A DNA stretch of 64,000 nucleotides from Burkholderia sp. L27(2015) (GTDB lineage Bacteria; Pseudomonadota; Gammaproteobacteria; Burkholderiales; Burkholderiaceae), in contig NZ_LMUX01000009.1 of assembly GCF_009765705.1 (NCBI RefSeq), positions 303,269 through 367,268 on the forward strand, read 5' to 3'. Every line of letters begins with the position of its first letter. Position 1 is the first letter of the stretch. A model generated the notes under the pieces. That model saw only the letters and a program-made list of their open reading frames with translations. It made no database searches and was not told the origin of the DNA. Positions 8,104 through 16,729 of the stretch are shown here, in pieces. The position numbers were made by a program, and so were the translations under genes.

Positions 8104-8936
8104 AGATTTTCGAGATGCCACGATGGGCACCGCTGGACCCGACGCTAGAAATTCCAGCAGCCGACTCTCGCAACATTCGATACGATATGGAGTGTCCTAA
8201 AGAACCAACCGACAGCAAGCAAGGCCAATCCGGCGTGTATTCTGGCCTGAAAGGGAATTTTGTCTATCACTCGCAGACCGAGTACATCGCGCTGCACTTC
8301 CTCGATTTCAACTCGAATGTCGCAGTCATACGAACCCAGTATCCATTTTATGACGAGGCCGAGTTCGCACGACGTTACACGTCTCGAGCGAGCATTCCCC
8401 CAAATTTCGCCCCAACGATTGACATCGATGTTGGCGTGGTTTTACCGGGTCGGAGGGACCTCCATCAGCATGGCGTTTCGTGCAAAGAAACGGAATCTGA
8501 TTTCGAGAAAAAAGATGCTAAAGCGCGTGCTGGTCGCGAGTTGGCGTTCTATACCCGTATTCGAGGGACCTGGGAAAGCGTCGTCAAAGCGTATTTCCCG
8601 GAGACGGAGTTAGGCAATTACATGTTCATAAAACGAAACATCTTGCACACGGACATCCACGAAGTGCAAGGCGCTGCGTTTTCTGTGGCCGAGACGCTAA
8701 AAAAAAGTAAGGCGCGCGGTACTTTGCGAGACAAAGTAAATCGAGTCGCTCGTCGGAGCGCGATATCACCAGATCATGCATTCCGTCTTATTTGCGTCGC
8801 CATTTATTTGGGTCATCTTCGGATTGACCATCGCTATTCCTTCGAAATGGATTCCCCTTTTCAGTTAGCCTCAGGCAACGTGTATTTGTTCGCGAATGAG
8901 CCCGAGTCGCTGCCATGGGGTTTCGAAGATGAGTGA
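8100..8936 (+). CDS. TnsA-like restriction-type endonuclease
   Basis: TnsA cuts the 5' ends of a Tn7-like element while TnsB cuts and joins the 3' ends. The 278-residue protein shows the TnsA nuclease pattern: E61 in HSQTEYIALHFLDF, followed by VIRTQYPF (counterpart of V.FREQP), D108 in TIDIDVGVV, and K129 in VSCKETESDF. These match the Glu...Asp...x-Lys active site of Tn7 TnsA. The C-terminal part, about residues 150-278, would be the winged-helix TnsC-contact domain (TLRDKVNRVARRSAIS, AFRLICVAIYLG). ATG 8100 has gaggaaaag in front and overlaps the tniQ2 stop (ATGA). A working nuclease implies cut-and-paste rather than replicative movement. Confidence 0.8.
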   Translation: MKIFEMPRWAPLDPTLEIPAADSRNIRYDMECPKEPTDSKQGQSGVYSGLKGNFVYHSQTEYIALHFLDFNSNVAVIRTQYPFYDEAEFARRYTSRASIPPNFAPTIDIDVGVVLPGRRDLHQHGVSCKETESDFEKKDAKARAGRELAFYTRIRGTWESVVKAYFPETELGNYMFIKRNILHTDIHEVQGAAFSVAETLKKSKARGTLRDKVNRVARRSAISPDHAFRLICVAIYLGHLRIDHRYSFEMDSPFQLASGNVYLFANEPESLPWGFEDE

Positions 8937-11181
8937 CTGCGCAAACGACACGTATGAGCCGTTCAAAAGATTCTCTTTGTTCCGTGCGCTCGACGATCCA
9001 CCGGGGCATTTCTGGCGCTATCTTGGCTGGAACCAGGATAGTGACAAGATTGCAGTTATGAGGGTGGAGAGTGATGCTGTCCTTCCCTCTTCGCGAGTGC
9101 CCGTCGTTTGGGATCGGCAGCGGACGATGGAAAATTGGAAAGACAAGTGGGAAATTGTCAGCGAGGTCGTCATGCCGGTTTGGATGCAGCGGTGGGACGA
9201 CACGGTACATAGCAAAAAAAATGATCTGCGGAAGCTAGAGCGTGATGCTCGTTGGCAGAAAATCGGCGCAATGGTAGTAGTGGGAAAAGACAGACTGCTC
9301 TTCGACTCCAAATATAGGATGGAACTGGTCGAACAGGCTGCAAAAGTGGCAGCCGTCAGTAAGCAAAGGATTTTGCGTCTTCTGACTGTCTATTGGTGGT
9401 TCGGCGGTGACAAAAAGAAAGCAATGCTTCCTCTGCGCCCAAGGCAGGGAGGGCCCGGCGCTATGCGGATTGATATCAATACTGCGAAGCCAGGCGCAAA
9501 ACTGTCCACCCTAATTGAGGACCCTGATACCAAGCTGCGCGGTGTCAAGATGACGCGAAGAAGGTACGATCAGTGGAAAAATTTCCTTCTTCGCCGTGCC
9601 GAAGAGATTCACAAATCAAAAGGCAAAGTGGGACTGGCAGGTCAGTTCACAATCACCGATTTATGGGAGGAATTCAGAGAGACTGAGTTGGTACAGAAAA
9701 CGAAGGTTAAGGGCGTGTTGCAGAGCTATCCTATCGCCGCTCGGAAGCTGCCGCGACGGCGACGCTACATCGAGACCGGCACTGACATTTTTCGGCAGTT
9801 CGTTTTGAAGCAATATTTCGACGGCGAATATGATTGGGATGCCGCTCGAGCGAAAATTGGCCACGGCACTGACGGTACTCGAGGGCGCATCGACGTCTAT
9901 GAACTGGACGGCGTCAATTTCAACGCTCAATTGCTATGGGGGCCAGACCTGGTGCTAAACCGTGTGGGGAAGGCGACAGTCGTTTTCGCCGCCTGCCAAA
10001 GGAGCACGGCCATCGTGGGCATCAATATTTCGATTCAGAGCGAGTCAGCGAATGCCTACCGAAAATGTCTGTTCAACGCGTTCACGCCGAAAAAGGAAAT
10101 GCTGCGACGACTTGGATTGAGCGACCTCGAAGAAGGCTTTGTGTATGGGCCATGCGACGAGGCGGTCTTTGACCGAGGCTCTGGCATCGCCAGATCGATC
10201 CGGAAACCGCTCAGTGAGGAGATGAAGGTCGGGGTTCGAATCGCGCGGCCAAGGAAAGGTCGAGATAAACCCCTGATTGAAGCTATCAACAAATTTATTC
10301 AGAAGGCGCTCTCAAGATTACCAGGCTTTTATCAGAGGTCGAAGACGTCCAATGACAAGGATGCCAAGTCCAACAGCGAACGGTGGGCGTGCATTCAATT
10401 CGAGGAATTCGTTAGGCTTGTGCTCACCTTTGTACATGATTGGAATACAACCAGAAATATTTTCGAGCGGTTACCCGAGCATATGGTGAGGGCAGGAGTG
10501 GGGACGACGCCACGGGCCTATTTTCAAGAGCTTCGGAAGGAGCGTATGGCTGATGCCGCAATCGAATGGATTCCAAAAGATATCTATAGACGGCTTCTCG
10601 AAACAGTTGTGCTCCCGGTATCGGAAGGCACGGTCACATATAAAGGCGCTACCTTTCGATCAGATGCGCTTGGTGCGCTTTGGCAAATGACCAACTCGAC
10701 ACCTTCTGGGCGAGGCGAGAAGCTGGAAATCAGAGTTAAGCCACACCCCGACACAAACCAGTTCCTGATTTGGGAACTTGACGACGGTGGGATGAAGATT
10801 CTGCGGATGATGCGCGAGTCCCGCGAGCATTACGGCAAAAATCCGTGGCTCATACATGACCGGATTAAGCTGCGGGGGAGCGCAAGCAAGTACGAGACCG
10901 AGGTGAATGTTCCGCATAAGCAGCAACTGCCAAAGCGCCGTCGAGAAGCCATGGCTATGGCGGCAGGCCTAAAGCCAACTAAGAAGAAAGTCCCAGGAGC
11001 GAAGGCAGCTACGCGAAAAGATGCGGTCGACGCCGAAAAGCGCGCGGACAACGCGACCGCCCAAGCTTTGTTCGGTGTTGGCGGTGACGACGCGGCGCCT
11101 GTCAGTGGCTCATCGTGGAACAAGAAGCTCCCTGAATTTTATAACCCTGACGAAGACCGACGATTCGTTGGGGACGCTTAG
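8929..11181 (+). CDS. TnsB-like DDE transposase
   Basis: This 750-residue Mu/TnsB-type integrase cuts and joins the 3' ends of the element. The catalytic triad is readable: D327 (YELDGVNFNA), D415 (AVFDRGSGIAR) and E451 (KPLIEAINKFI), with the DD(35)E spacing typical of this family. The N-terminal region holds helix-turn-helix material (VAAVSKQRILRLLTVYWWFGG) for binding end repeats. The Mu C-terminal-like barrel follows the core (WNTTRNIFERLPEHM ... TPRAYFQEL). The basic tail (KPTKKKVPGAK) precedes a terminal acidic and aromatic segment that may contact TnsC. ATG 8929 overlaps the tnsA stop by 8 bp. A hairpin terminator follows directly. Confidence 0.88.
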   Translation: MSDCANDTYEPFKRFSLFRALDDPPGHFWRYLGWNQDSDKIAVMRVESDAVLPSSRVPVVWDRQRTMENWKDKWEIVSEVVMPVWMQRWDDTVHSKKNDLRKLERDARWQKIGAMVVVGKDRLLFDSKYRMELVEQAAKVAAVSKQRILRLLTVYWWFGGDKKKAMLPLRPRQGGPGAMRIDINTAKPGAKLSTLIEDPDTKLRGVKMTRRRYDQWKNFLLRRAEEIHKSKGKVGLAGQFTITDLWEEFRETELVQKTKVKGVLQSYPIAARKLPRRRRYIETGTDIFRQFVLKQYFDGEYDWDAARAKIGHGTDGTRGRIDVYELDGVNFNAQLLWGPDLVLNRVGKATVVFAACQRSTAIVGINISIQSESANAYRKCLFNAFTPKKEMLRRLGLSDLEEGFVYGPCDEAVFDRGSGIARSIRKPLSEEMKVGVRIARPRKGRDKPLIEAINKFIQKALSRLPGFYQRSKTSNDKDAKSNSERWACIQFEEFVRLVLTFVHDWNTTRNIFERLPEHMVRAGVGTTPRAYFQELRKERMADAAIEWIPKDIYRRLLETVVLPVSEGTVTYKGATFRSDALGALWQMTNSTPSGRGEKLEIRVKPHPDTNQFLIWELDDGGMKILRMMRESREHYGKNPWLIHDRIKLRGSASKYETEVNVPHKQQLPKRRREAMAMAAGLKPTKKKVPGAKAATRKDAVDAEKRADNATAQALFGVGGDDAAPVSGSSWNKKLPEFYNPDEDRRFVGDA

Positions 11182-11201
11182 GCTCTGATCGACTAACCGA
11201 A

Positions 11202-11227
11202 CGCCACGGAATATCTCATCCGTGGCG
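11202..11227 (+). terminator. Terminator hairpin after tnsB
   Basis: CGCCACGGA and TCCGTGGCG form a perfect nine-base-pair stem around an eight-base loop, 20 bp after the tnsB stop. The following attcttt is a short, imperfect T tract, so intrinsic termination is likely but may be incomplete. Confidence 0.65.
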
Positions 11228-11290
11228 ATTCTTTGCGGAAGAACTGGCGATGCTTCCTTAGGTTGACTCGCTTAGGGCGTTGTGAGCCCT

Positions 11291-11480
11291 GGCGTTAATG
11301 GAAACTGATAGGTTAGCTACCAAAAAGCAGACGGCGTTTGCGTCGATAGGGTCGACGGAGGAATCGTCACAGGGTGCCATGTTGGTCGTGTGGCAGCAGG
11401 TTTTTGATTTTATTGAAAAATTAGTATGGATTGCCAGCGTTAATCGAAATCAGCGTCAGCATTAACGGAAACTGATCGGG
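11291..11480 (+). repeat. Three direct copies of a TTAAnnGAAA(C)TGAT motif, possible TnsB sites
   Basis: GCGTTAATGGAAACTGATAG (11,292), GCGTTAATCGAAATCAGCG (11,439) and GCATTAACGGAAACTGATCG (11,459) are direct repeats between tnsB and the next element. Multiple 20-bp direct repeats near an end are typical of Mu/Tn7/IS21-type transposase binding sites. Related single motifs occur at 3017 (gaaactgatag), 12,669 (gttaagcgggaactgatcg) and 35,446 (ggggaaaccgacag). They may be the right end of the C-Q-Q-A-B transposon, or the remains of an IS21-like end. Confidence 0.5.
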
Positions 11481-11484
11481 GTCA

Positions 11485-11489
11485 CCAAG
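11485..11489. repeat. Target-site duplication CCAAG, left copy
   Basis: CCAAG directly precedes the terminal TGGTTCTTC of the 23.9-kb element. The identical five bases directly follow its other end at 35,423-35,427. Five-base duplications are the rule for Tn7-family insertions. Confidence 0.8.
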
Positions 11490-11514
11490 TGGTTCTTCAC
11501 AATAAAGATGCGAA
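11490..11514 (+). repeat. Left terminal inverted repeat (Tn7 R-like end)
   Basis: TGGTTCTTCACAATAAAG followed by ATGCGAA. The right end has TTGCGAA at the same place; this is the only mismatch in 25 bases. Confidence 0.85.
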
Positions 11515-11517
11515 TTG

Positions 11518-11538
11518 GCCAATAAAGTTGCCAACGCT
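11518..11538 (+). repeat. Second TnsB-type site at the left end
   Basis: GGCCAATAAAGTTGCCAACG repeats the core of the terminal site exactly 20 bp further in, so the two sites abut. Abutting sites are a feature of the Tn7 right end. Confidence 0.7.
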
Positions 11539-11751
11539 CTTACGACTAACGTGACGAAATGGCCGTCCAGCCAGTTGATCTCACCCACAGACGCTACGCG
11601 CTGCTAGCCGCTCCGAGCACCGATAATTCGGGGCCGATAGTTTTCACACTGCTCGCTTGCGACAGGAAATAATGTGATAAAGCCAGTGTGGCACTCGGCA
11701 CTACCTCCCAGCAGTCCCGGCACGCGGCGTCTGCATCGAAGCAAGAAGGTG

Positions 11752-12396
11752 ATGCGAGACGAAGCACAACGGCCGGACGACCAGGCGGTAGCGTTCTACG
11801 CCTCTGGACTGGACGCTTTCTACGCAACGGGGCTTGAACAAGACAAAAGCATCTTGGCGCTGTCTGCCGGCGGCATCGGGTTACTGATTACCCTGCTGAC
11901 GACCGTTGGTGTTACTTCGCTCTTTCAGTTGGCGGGCTACCTATCCGGTATTAGCTGCTTCGCAGTCGCGGTACTACTCATCCTCGTTGTTTTTGCAAAG
12001 AGCAAGAAACACATAATCGAGGTTGTCTCGAACACATACGATATCGAGAACAGAACGCTCCAACGCCTCGACAAGTCGGCTATGCTCTTTTTTGGGCTCG
12101 GCGCAATGTGCTCAGCCCTTGTCGGCGTGTCCGCCGCACTCTATTCGTACCACCAGCCCAAGGACAGTGAAATGGCAGACAAAAAAATTACTAACCGCTC
12201 AGGCTGGGTAGCCGTTGGCGACAGCGCAGAAGGCATTCAGAATCTGCGGCCTGACGTTTTGAAGCAACGTACGCAGCAGGCTGCGTCGATTGAGGCAAAG
12301 ATTAAATCCGGCGACATTCCTATTTCTTCGTCACGCACCGCCGCGCCCACGCCTGTAGCGTCGACTGCGAATAAACCATCGACAAAAACCAAGTAA
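11752..12396 (+). CDS. Unknown membrane protein (at least two transmembrane helices)
   Basis: The 214-residue product begins MRDEAQRPDDQAVAFYASGL. Hydrophobic segments at roughly residues 35-55 (LSAGGIGLLITLLTTVGV), 60-82 (LAGYLSGISCFAVAVLLILVV) and 110-130 (AMLFFGLGAMCSALVGVSAAL) suggest two or three membrane helices. Between them is a cytosolic SKKHIIEVVSNTYDIENRTL loop. The C-terminal tail of about 80 residues is polar and Pro/Ser/Thr-rich. ATG 11,752 has agaagg just upstream; the frame extends back to 11,674 without better support. It is the first cargo gene after the left end and stands alone. Membrane proteins of this SLATT-like size occur in defence loci, but I cannot assign it to a family. 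Confidence 0.6.
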   Translation: MRDEAQRPDDQAVAFYASGLDAFYATGLEQDKSILALSAGGIGLLITLLTTVGVTSLFQLAGYLSGISCFAVAVLLILVVFAKSKKHIIEVVSNTYDIENRTLQRLDKSAMLFFGLGAMCSALVGVSAALYSYHQPKDSEMADKKITNRSGWVAVGDSAEGIQNLRPDVLKQRTQQAASIEAKIKSGDIPISSSRTAAPTPVASTANKPSTKTK

Positions 12397-12715
12397 CGTA
12401 GCCGAACATTTGGGTTACAAAATGGTCCAGGCCTCAGCGTCGAGAAGATATTTCGAGGACGGGCGGTTCACCAGCGGAGAGCAGAGTAGTGTATGAAATC
12501 GCAATTATGTGACGCCACATCATAAGCGGTGAATTATTTTTCGCAAGATTGCGGTGCGAATTCGCTAAATTTCTGTCGCGGCGCAAACTTTAGCTCTTCC
12601 CATCTACCGAGGCAAAGGGTACATCTCCAGCTTCGTTGGGAGGGTAGTTCGCCATCGTCGAAGACATAGTTAAGCGGGAACTGATCGCTTTCGGAGGTAA
12701 CCTACTTGGAAGCTG
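12397..12715. other. Intergenic stretch of about 320 bp between convergent genes
   Basis: No gene or RNA is recognised between the stops of the membrane-protein gene and the HNH gene. The only item noted is gttaagcgggaactgatcgc at 12,669-12,688. It resembles the TTAAnnGAAACTGAT repeats behind tnsB and lies in the same orientation. Confidence 0.4.
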
Positions 12716-13495
12716 TTAATACCGCGGCGAGATTCTTTGTAGATCCGAGCTGAGGGCAATGTTATGTGCGATCGCCAGGTTGCTAATCTGCAAACCTACA
12801 GACTTTCTCAGCGTCGCAAGTGCGTCTCTGAATTGGCACCACCCAGGGTCATTGGAATCGCACCGCAACGTTGCAAGGTTTGTGTCTTCGACGGCATTGA
12901 AGAAGACATGAATGGTCTTCGTCAGCACAAGAAGTATCTTTTCCAAGGGTTCGCCTTCAGGCAATTCAGACCGAAGATCAACAAGTCGCGTCCTAACCTG
13001 GTCGAGTGATGTGCGCACCCTGTCCGGAAACTCCGCATCGAATGTCACCCATAATGAACGGCGGTCCTCAAGCGCCGCTATGACCTTCCTGGCCATGGCC
13101 GGTTGCATTCGGCGAGATTGGATCAATTCCAGGCTTCTAGAGTATCCCTGCGTGCGAACTTCCTTGATCATGGCCTCATGATCTCGCTTCCACTGGCGCA
13201 GCAAATCAGCAGAGTGAGGTGAATCGTCTTTATCGACGATGTCACCGCATTCGCGGCATAACCATAGGCCGTTCGTGATCGCCTTTCGTTGGGCAACAGT
13301 TTGGTCGGGGTTGAACCTTGGCCCTTTTATGGCTGCTGCGTGGATATGGGCAGCGTGTCCCGTTGTCAGACATTGCCTTTCATCGGAGTGCGGTCCCGCA
13401 GTCAGTTTCAGGCAACCGGGGTTGGAACAGAAATGCGCAGCTCGTATAGCTAGCGTTCGCTTTGTTGCTGGGGAGAAATTATCTCTGGGAGACAT
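12716..13495 (-). CDS. HNH endonuclease-type protein
   Basis: The N-terminal 110 residues form an HNH/beta-beta-alpha-metal module: C-x4-C (CSNPGC), GHAAHIHAAAIKGPRF, then N-G-x-W-L-C-x2-C-GDIVD and DLLRQWKRDHE. The His-Ile-His and the Asn of the motif are present, but the usual last His after the second CxxC is Gly (CRECGDIVD), as in some members with a diverged third motif. The remaining 150 residues are helical with no recognised domain (LEKILLVLTKTIHVFF). ATG 13,495 has only a weak ribosome site. It is probably a stand-alone restriction-like defence nuclease; its substrate is unknown. Confidence 0.7.
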   Translation of the reverse strand: MSPRDNFSPATKRTLAIRAAHFCSNPGCLKLTAGPHSDERQCLTTGHAAHIHAAAIKGPRFNPDQTVAQRKAITNGLWLCRECGDIVDKDDSPHSADLLRQWKRDHEAMIKEVRTQGYSRSLELIQSRRMQPAMARKVIAALEDRRSLWVTFDAEFPDRVRTSLDQVRTRLVDLRSELPEGEPLEKILLVLTKTIHVFFNAVEDTNLATLRCDSNDPGWCQFRDALATLRKSVGLQISNLAIAHNIALSSDLQRISPRY

Positions 13496-13793
13496 TCTTG
13501 ATCGTCATGGATGGCGGGATTTAGATGATACTTGAATGACGAAGATCGACTGTCCGATCACCCAGCCTCTATCGTATGACGATCGTGCGCAGTCCGTGGT
13601 GAATATAATGCTTCGCAGGAATATGGTCTAAAACAGGTTTAGTTTGACGATGAATTTGATATGAAGATTATCCGCAGACGTATGGAACTTATTCAAGTCT
13701 AGATAATTCTAGGTTACTATGAATTTAATTCAGACCCCTTAAATTTTGGTTTGAGGGTTTGGATTCCATACGCCGACTAATTGGAGATTGCTC
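13496..13793. other. AT-rich intergenic region upstream of the coiled-coil pair
   Basis: The roughly 300 bp between divergent genes is clearly lower in GC than its surroundings, especially 13,600-13,780. It presumably holds promoters for both the HNH gene and the coiled-coil gene. GGAG at 13,783-13,786 is the ribosome site for the GTG start at 13,794. Confidence 0.4.
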
Positions 13794-15038
13794 GTGACAT
13801 CCGCTGAAAATTCGTCTAACGGGCTGTCTCCAACGATTCCGTCCTCCGTTGCTCCGAAAGCCGTAGAACCCGCCAACAGCCATCTGGAAAGTCTCAAGGA
13901 AATTCAGGCAATATTGGCCGCGTGCAAGATAGAGCGGGCGGCTATCGAAACTGCGAGAGATGAGGCGCTGAAGATCCGTACTGAGGTTATCGAGCTTAAA
14001 GATCAACTCGTTGTTGAAAAAAACGCACTTGAAAAACTGAAGGAGGCTGCTGAAGCTAATGCAGCCGGTATTGCCGGCGAATTGCTCTTGATTACCGCGA
14101 CCAAAGCGAAAGCCGACTTAGATGCCAAAGTTATAGCTGATGCCAGCACGGCAGTCACTACAGTAAAAGTGGGTGTCGATGCCAATGCGGCATCCATAGC
14201 CGATATTAATACTGCTGTTGCGACCGCGAAGGGGCAGGCTATCGCGGATGCGAAGAATATTTCCGATACTGCAGCTATGCTCAGCGTGACAACAGCTGCA
14301 GTCGACGCAAACCAGGTTAAAGCGGCTCAGGCCATGGTTGCGATAGCAACTGTTCTAGAGACTGTCGCGTCAGAGCAAGCGAAGGCCGCCGCCGCTGTTG
14401 CGACTATCGAAACCGCAAAGAATGGCGTCGAAGCTGATGCGAAGTCTGCTAAGCAGGAGCGGTTGGAAGCTGAGAGAGCCCGAGTGGCAGTAAGCACGGC
14501 TAGCGAGGCAATCCAGTTGGTCTCATTAAAAATAGAAGAGTTGAAGGCTGAGGCGCAAACAATAGCTTCAGCGATGAATGTTGAACTGGAGGGAGCGAAA
14601 AGCATTTGCGCTGCCGTGCAAACGGCGGCACATGAGGCCAACTCCCTGAAGCAGCAAGTGGAAATCGAGCGCGACCAGGTGTCGCAGTTGGGGGGGCAAG
14701 TAAAGGCTGCTCAGACTAAGGCCGACGAAGCCGCTAAATGTGCGGCAGAGTCTTCTGCGGTAGCGGATGCAGAAGCCAAGAGGGCTCAGGAAGCGCACCA
14801 TCTCAGCACCACGGCTGGTCTAGCGGGCGCATTCAATCAGAAGGCTCAAGAAAGTAAAAAACGCGGCGGCCTTTGGGCGTTGGCCTTGGGCTTGTCGCTA
14901 GTGGTTGCGGCGGGCATCGGAATATTTAGGTTTCAAAGTCTCACCGCATTCATTATCACAAAACCCGAACCGCTGGCGATGGCAGCGGAAGTTGTTCTGG
15001 CGTTTCTCGGTGTCGGACCACTGGTCTGGGGGGCTTGA
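13794..15038 (+). CDS. Long alanine-rich coiled-coil protein with two C-terminal membrane helices
   Basis: The 414-residue protein starts at GTG 13,794 with GGAG seven bases upstream. Residues about 35-355 are almost continuous heptad-like sequence rich in Ala, Glu, Lys, Val and Thr, with recurrent AxxAxAxAxV and DANAASIA-type segments. At the C terminus two hydrophobic stretches (GGLWALALGLSLVVAAGIGIF and AMAAEVVLAFLGVGPLVWGA) flank a short loop, making a hairpin anchor. There is no signal peptide, so the coiled coil should face the cytoplasm. The next gene starts 12 bp later on the same strand. I recognise no family. The layout resembles sensor or effector pairs of membrane-acting defence systems, but this is inference. 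Confidence 0.65.
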   Translation: MTSAENSSNGLSPTIPSSVAPKAVEPANSHLESLKEIQAILAACKIERAAIETARDEALKIRTEVIELKDQLVVEKNALEKLKEAAEANAAGIAGELLLITATKAKADLDAKVIADASTAVTTVKVGVDANAASIADINTAVATAKGQAIADAKNISDTAAMLSVTTAAVDANQVKAAQAMVAIATVLETVASEQAKAAAAVATIETAKNGVEADAKSAKQERLEAERARVAVSTASEAIQLVSLKIEELKAEAQTIASAMNVELEGAKSICAAVQTAAHEANSLKQQVEIERDQVSQLGGQVKAAQTKADEAAKCAAESSAVADAEAKRAQEAHHLSTTAGLAGAFNQKAQESKKRGGLWALALGLSLVVAAGIGIFRFQSLTAFIITKPEPLAMAAEVVLAFLGVGPLVWGA

Positions 15039-15050
15039 GTCGCAACGCGG

Positions 15051-15497
15051 ATGGTTTCGAAGAGCTTTGCTCTAACAGAGGATTATGCCTACAAGGCAGC
15101 GCTATCGAAGGCGTATGTGGGGTTCAGGGAAGAGGCGAAACATCTGGGGGATCCCATCTTTGAACAGCGGTTATTTGCCGCCGCCGTGACTCAGTTAGAC
15201 GCCAATCCGGTAAGGCTGCTCGATGCTTCCCATCCTGGATCTCCGCTACAGGACCTGCTCCAGCAACCATTCATCCAGCAAGCAATGACCGAGTGGGGGT
15301 TTAAGAGGGCGTTGGTTGAATGGTTTAATGCGAGATTCAAAACTAAGATCGTTCTACCTCAGGAGAATCCACCGCCGCCGCCGCTTCCACAGTTGGTTGC
15401 TCAGGCGGTGGCGATACCTCCCGCAACCGTTCCCGCAGTCATCCCGGCGGCGCCACAATTGCCCGTCGCTATTCCGGGCGCTGCGACAGTAACTTAA
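15051..15497 (+). CDS. Unknown small protein with proline-rich tail, paired with the coiled-coil gene
   Basis: The 148-residue product begins MVSKSFALTEDYAYKAALSKAYVGFREEAKHLG. Residues 1-100 are helical with a conserved-looking LFAAAVTQLDANPVRLLD segment and WGFKRALVEWFNARF. The last 45 residues are Pro/Ala/Val-rich (PPPPPLPQLVAQAVAIPPATVP). There is no membrane segment. It lies 12 bp downstream of the coiled-coil membrane gene and is probably co-transcribed. The proline-rich end could be a flexible linker or a docking segment. Function is unknown. Confidence 0.6.
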   Translation: MVSKSFALTEDYAYKAALSKAYVGFREEAKHLGDPIFEQRLFAAAVTQLDANPVRLLDASHPGSPLQDLLQQPFIQQAMTEWGFKRALVEWFNARFKTKIVLPQENPPPPPLPQLVAQAVAIPPATVPAVIPAAPQLPVAIPGAATVT

Positions 15498-15667
15498 CCC
15501 GCATCTGGAGATGCTCGGTTGATGAAGTTCGTAGAATGGCGCTCGTTGAAAACGGTAGGTTGGAACCGACGTTCACCGGTACGTGAAGATTCGTTTGAGC
15601 ATAGTTCGGAAGTATTTAGTTTCACTACGATTGGGTCGATACCTCGTTCTACCGTCCTCGTTGAACC

Positions 15668-16729
15668 TCAAGCTATCATCGCATGGCGTGCCGGCCGAGG
15701 GGATTTAAAATTCTTGAGAAGCGAATCAGGCATGACATGCATATCTCCTCGCGTGCGTGAGCAAGCCACGTACAGCTTGTTTCTCGTGCTTGGACTTGCG
15801 CTCGCCAGATCGCCGGCGACGAAGTGCTTCCAGGTCTTGGGATTTAATACGACGCAGACGTTCTCGTAATGATCCAGTCCTTTCGACGCCCCCCAATTCT
15901 GCGAATAGCACCCATACCGATCGTGCTCCTGTAGAAAAAGTTTGACCGTGGTTGGCGAGGCATAAAGCTCAGCAGCCTCTGCTGCATCTCGCACGATCGA
16001 TACTTTGCTCGTACGGTCGACTGCGGGATAGATGTCTACCCCGATATGCTCGCGGATAAACGAACAAACCGTCGTACTGCATCGGTGGCTGGCAACCAGC
16101 GATGTTACGTCCACAAACAGTCCGGCCTTCTCGAATCGGCTTTTGTAGCGGTCATAGTCGTCATGCAGGCTCTTATTCACGTTGCCATCTAGGCTTGTAG
16201 AGTACGTGTGCTGATAAAAATCACCCACGAGCAGTACCTTCACGTTTGCGCGAACAATATGCATCAGCAGGTCAAAGTCGTGACCGCCCAAATCTTGCAC
16301 CTCGTCCACGTAGATCCGATCGAAATACCGCTCAAGCCGTCGTTGTAATTCAGGTATGCAACCCATCACATCCATTATTTTGGCCAAGCGCGCGTGGAAA
16401 ATTCGGCCCGATGCATCGACGTATCTGCCGCGATTTTTCAATGTTTGGCGAGATGAGTAAGGTGATGGCATTTTGAATGAGATACCCTTGGTCTTCATTT
16501 GCATGAGCAACAAGGGGCGATAGCAGAACGAGTTAAGGAAAGTGAAGTACGTGCTGACAGTGAGGTTCGGAGGCAAGTACCCGAACTTAGCTACGATGCG
16601 CCGGCGGAGCTCGGCTTTGTTGTTATCGGTATATGTAAGCAACAGTGCACGCTGCTGGATGTCGAGTTCGCTGACGAGCCGCGTTGTTTTACCGGACCCC
16701 GCGACGGCGAAAATTACGCTCTTATCCAT
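15668..16729 (-). CDS. UvrD/PcrA-like superfamily 1 helicase (GajB-like)
   Basis: All core SF1 helicase motifs are visible in 353 residues: motif I AVAGSGKTT (residues 8-16), Ia LLLTYTDNNKAELRRRI, II YVDEVQDLGG, III VLLVGDFYQHTY, IV-like LVASHRCSTTV, V YENVCVVLN, and VI NKLYVACSRTRGDM. The inserted 1B/2B subdomains are much reduced compared with UvrD (about 720 residues) and smaller than typical GajB (about 490). The ATG overlaps the upstream OLD-type gene by 16 bp, so the two are translated as one operon. In class 2 OLD and Gabija systems such a helicase works with a TOPRIM nuclease to sense and degrade phage DNA. Confidence 0.82.
   Translation of the reverse strand: MDKSVIFAVAGSGKTTRLVSELDIQQRALLLTYTDNNKAELRRRIVAKFGYLPPNLTVSTYFTFLNSFCYRPLLLMQMKTKGISFKMPSPYSSRQTLKNRGRYVDASGRIFHARLAKIMDVMGCIPELQRRLERYFDRIYVDEVQDLGGHDFDLLMHIVRANVKVLLVGDFYQHTYSTSLDGNVNKSLHDDYDRYKSRFEKAGLFVDVTSLVASHRCSTTVCSFIREHIGVDIYPAVDRTSKVSIVRDAAEAAELYASPTTVKLFLQEHDRYGCYSQNWGASKGLDHYENVCVVLNPKTWKHFVAGDLASASPSTRNKLYVACSRTRGDMHVMPDSLLKNFKSPRPARHAMIA

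Larger units (their letters stand above)
3494..11181 (+). mobile_element. Tn7-like transposition module: tnsC-like, tniQ, tniQ, tnsA, tnsB
   Basis: Five rightward genes are joined by short overlaps or gaps: 8 bp between genes 1 and 2, 37 bp between 2 and 3, 4 bp between 3 and 4, 8 bp between 4 and 5. They encode the complete set of Tn7-family components. The classical order is A-B-C-D/Q, so C-Q-Q-A-B is a circular permutation. A hairpin terminator follows tnsB. Downstream, 11,291-11,480 carries repeats of the type TTAAnnGAAACTGAT that could be TnsB sites of this element. No matching inverted left end was found in the window. The TnsC-like protein has degenerate ATPase motifs (see its entry). 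Confidence 0.75.

Noticed and set aside
13495-15038. HNH protein and coiled-coil pair as one operon
   Set aside because: They are divergent, with a 300-bp AT-rich region between them.
15519-15869. 116-codon frame on the plus strand
   Set aside because: It overlaps the 3' part of the helicase gene in antisense and has no ribosome site or family motif.
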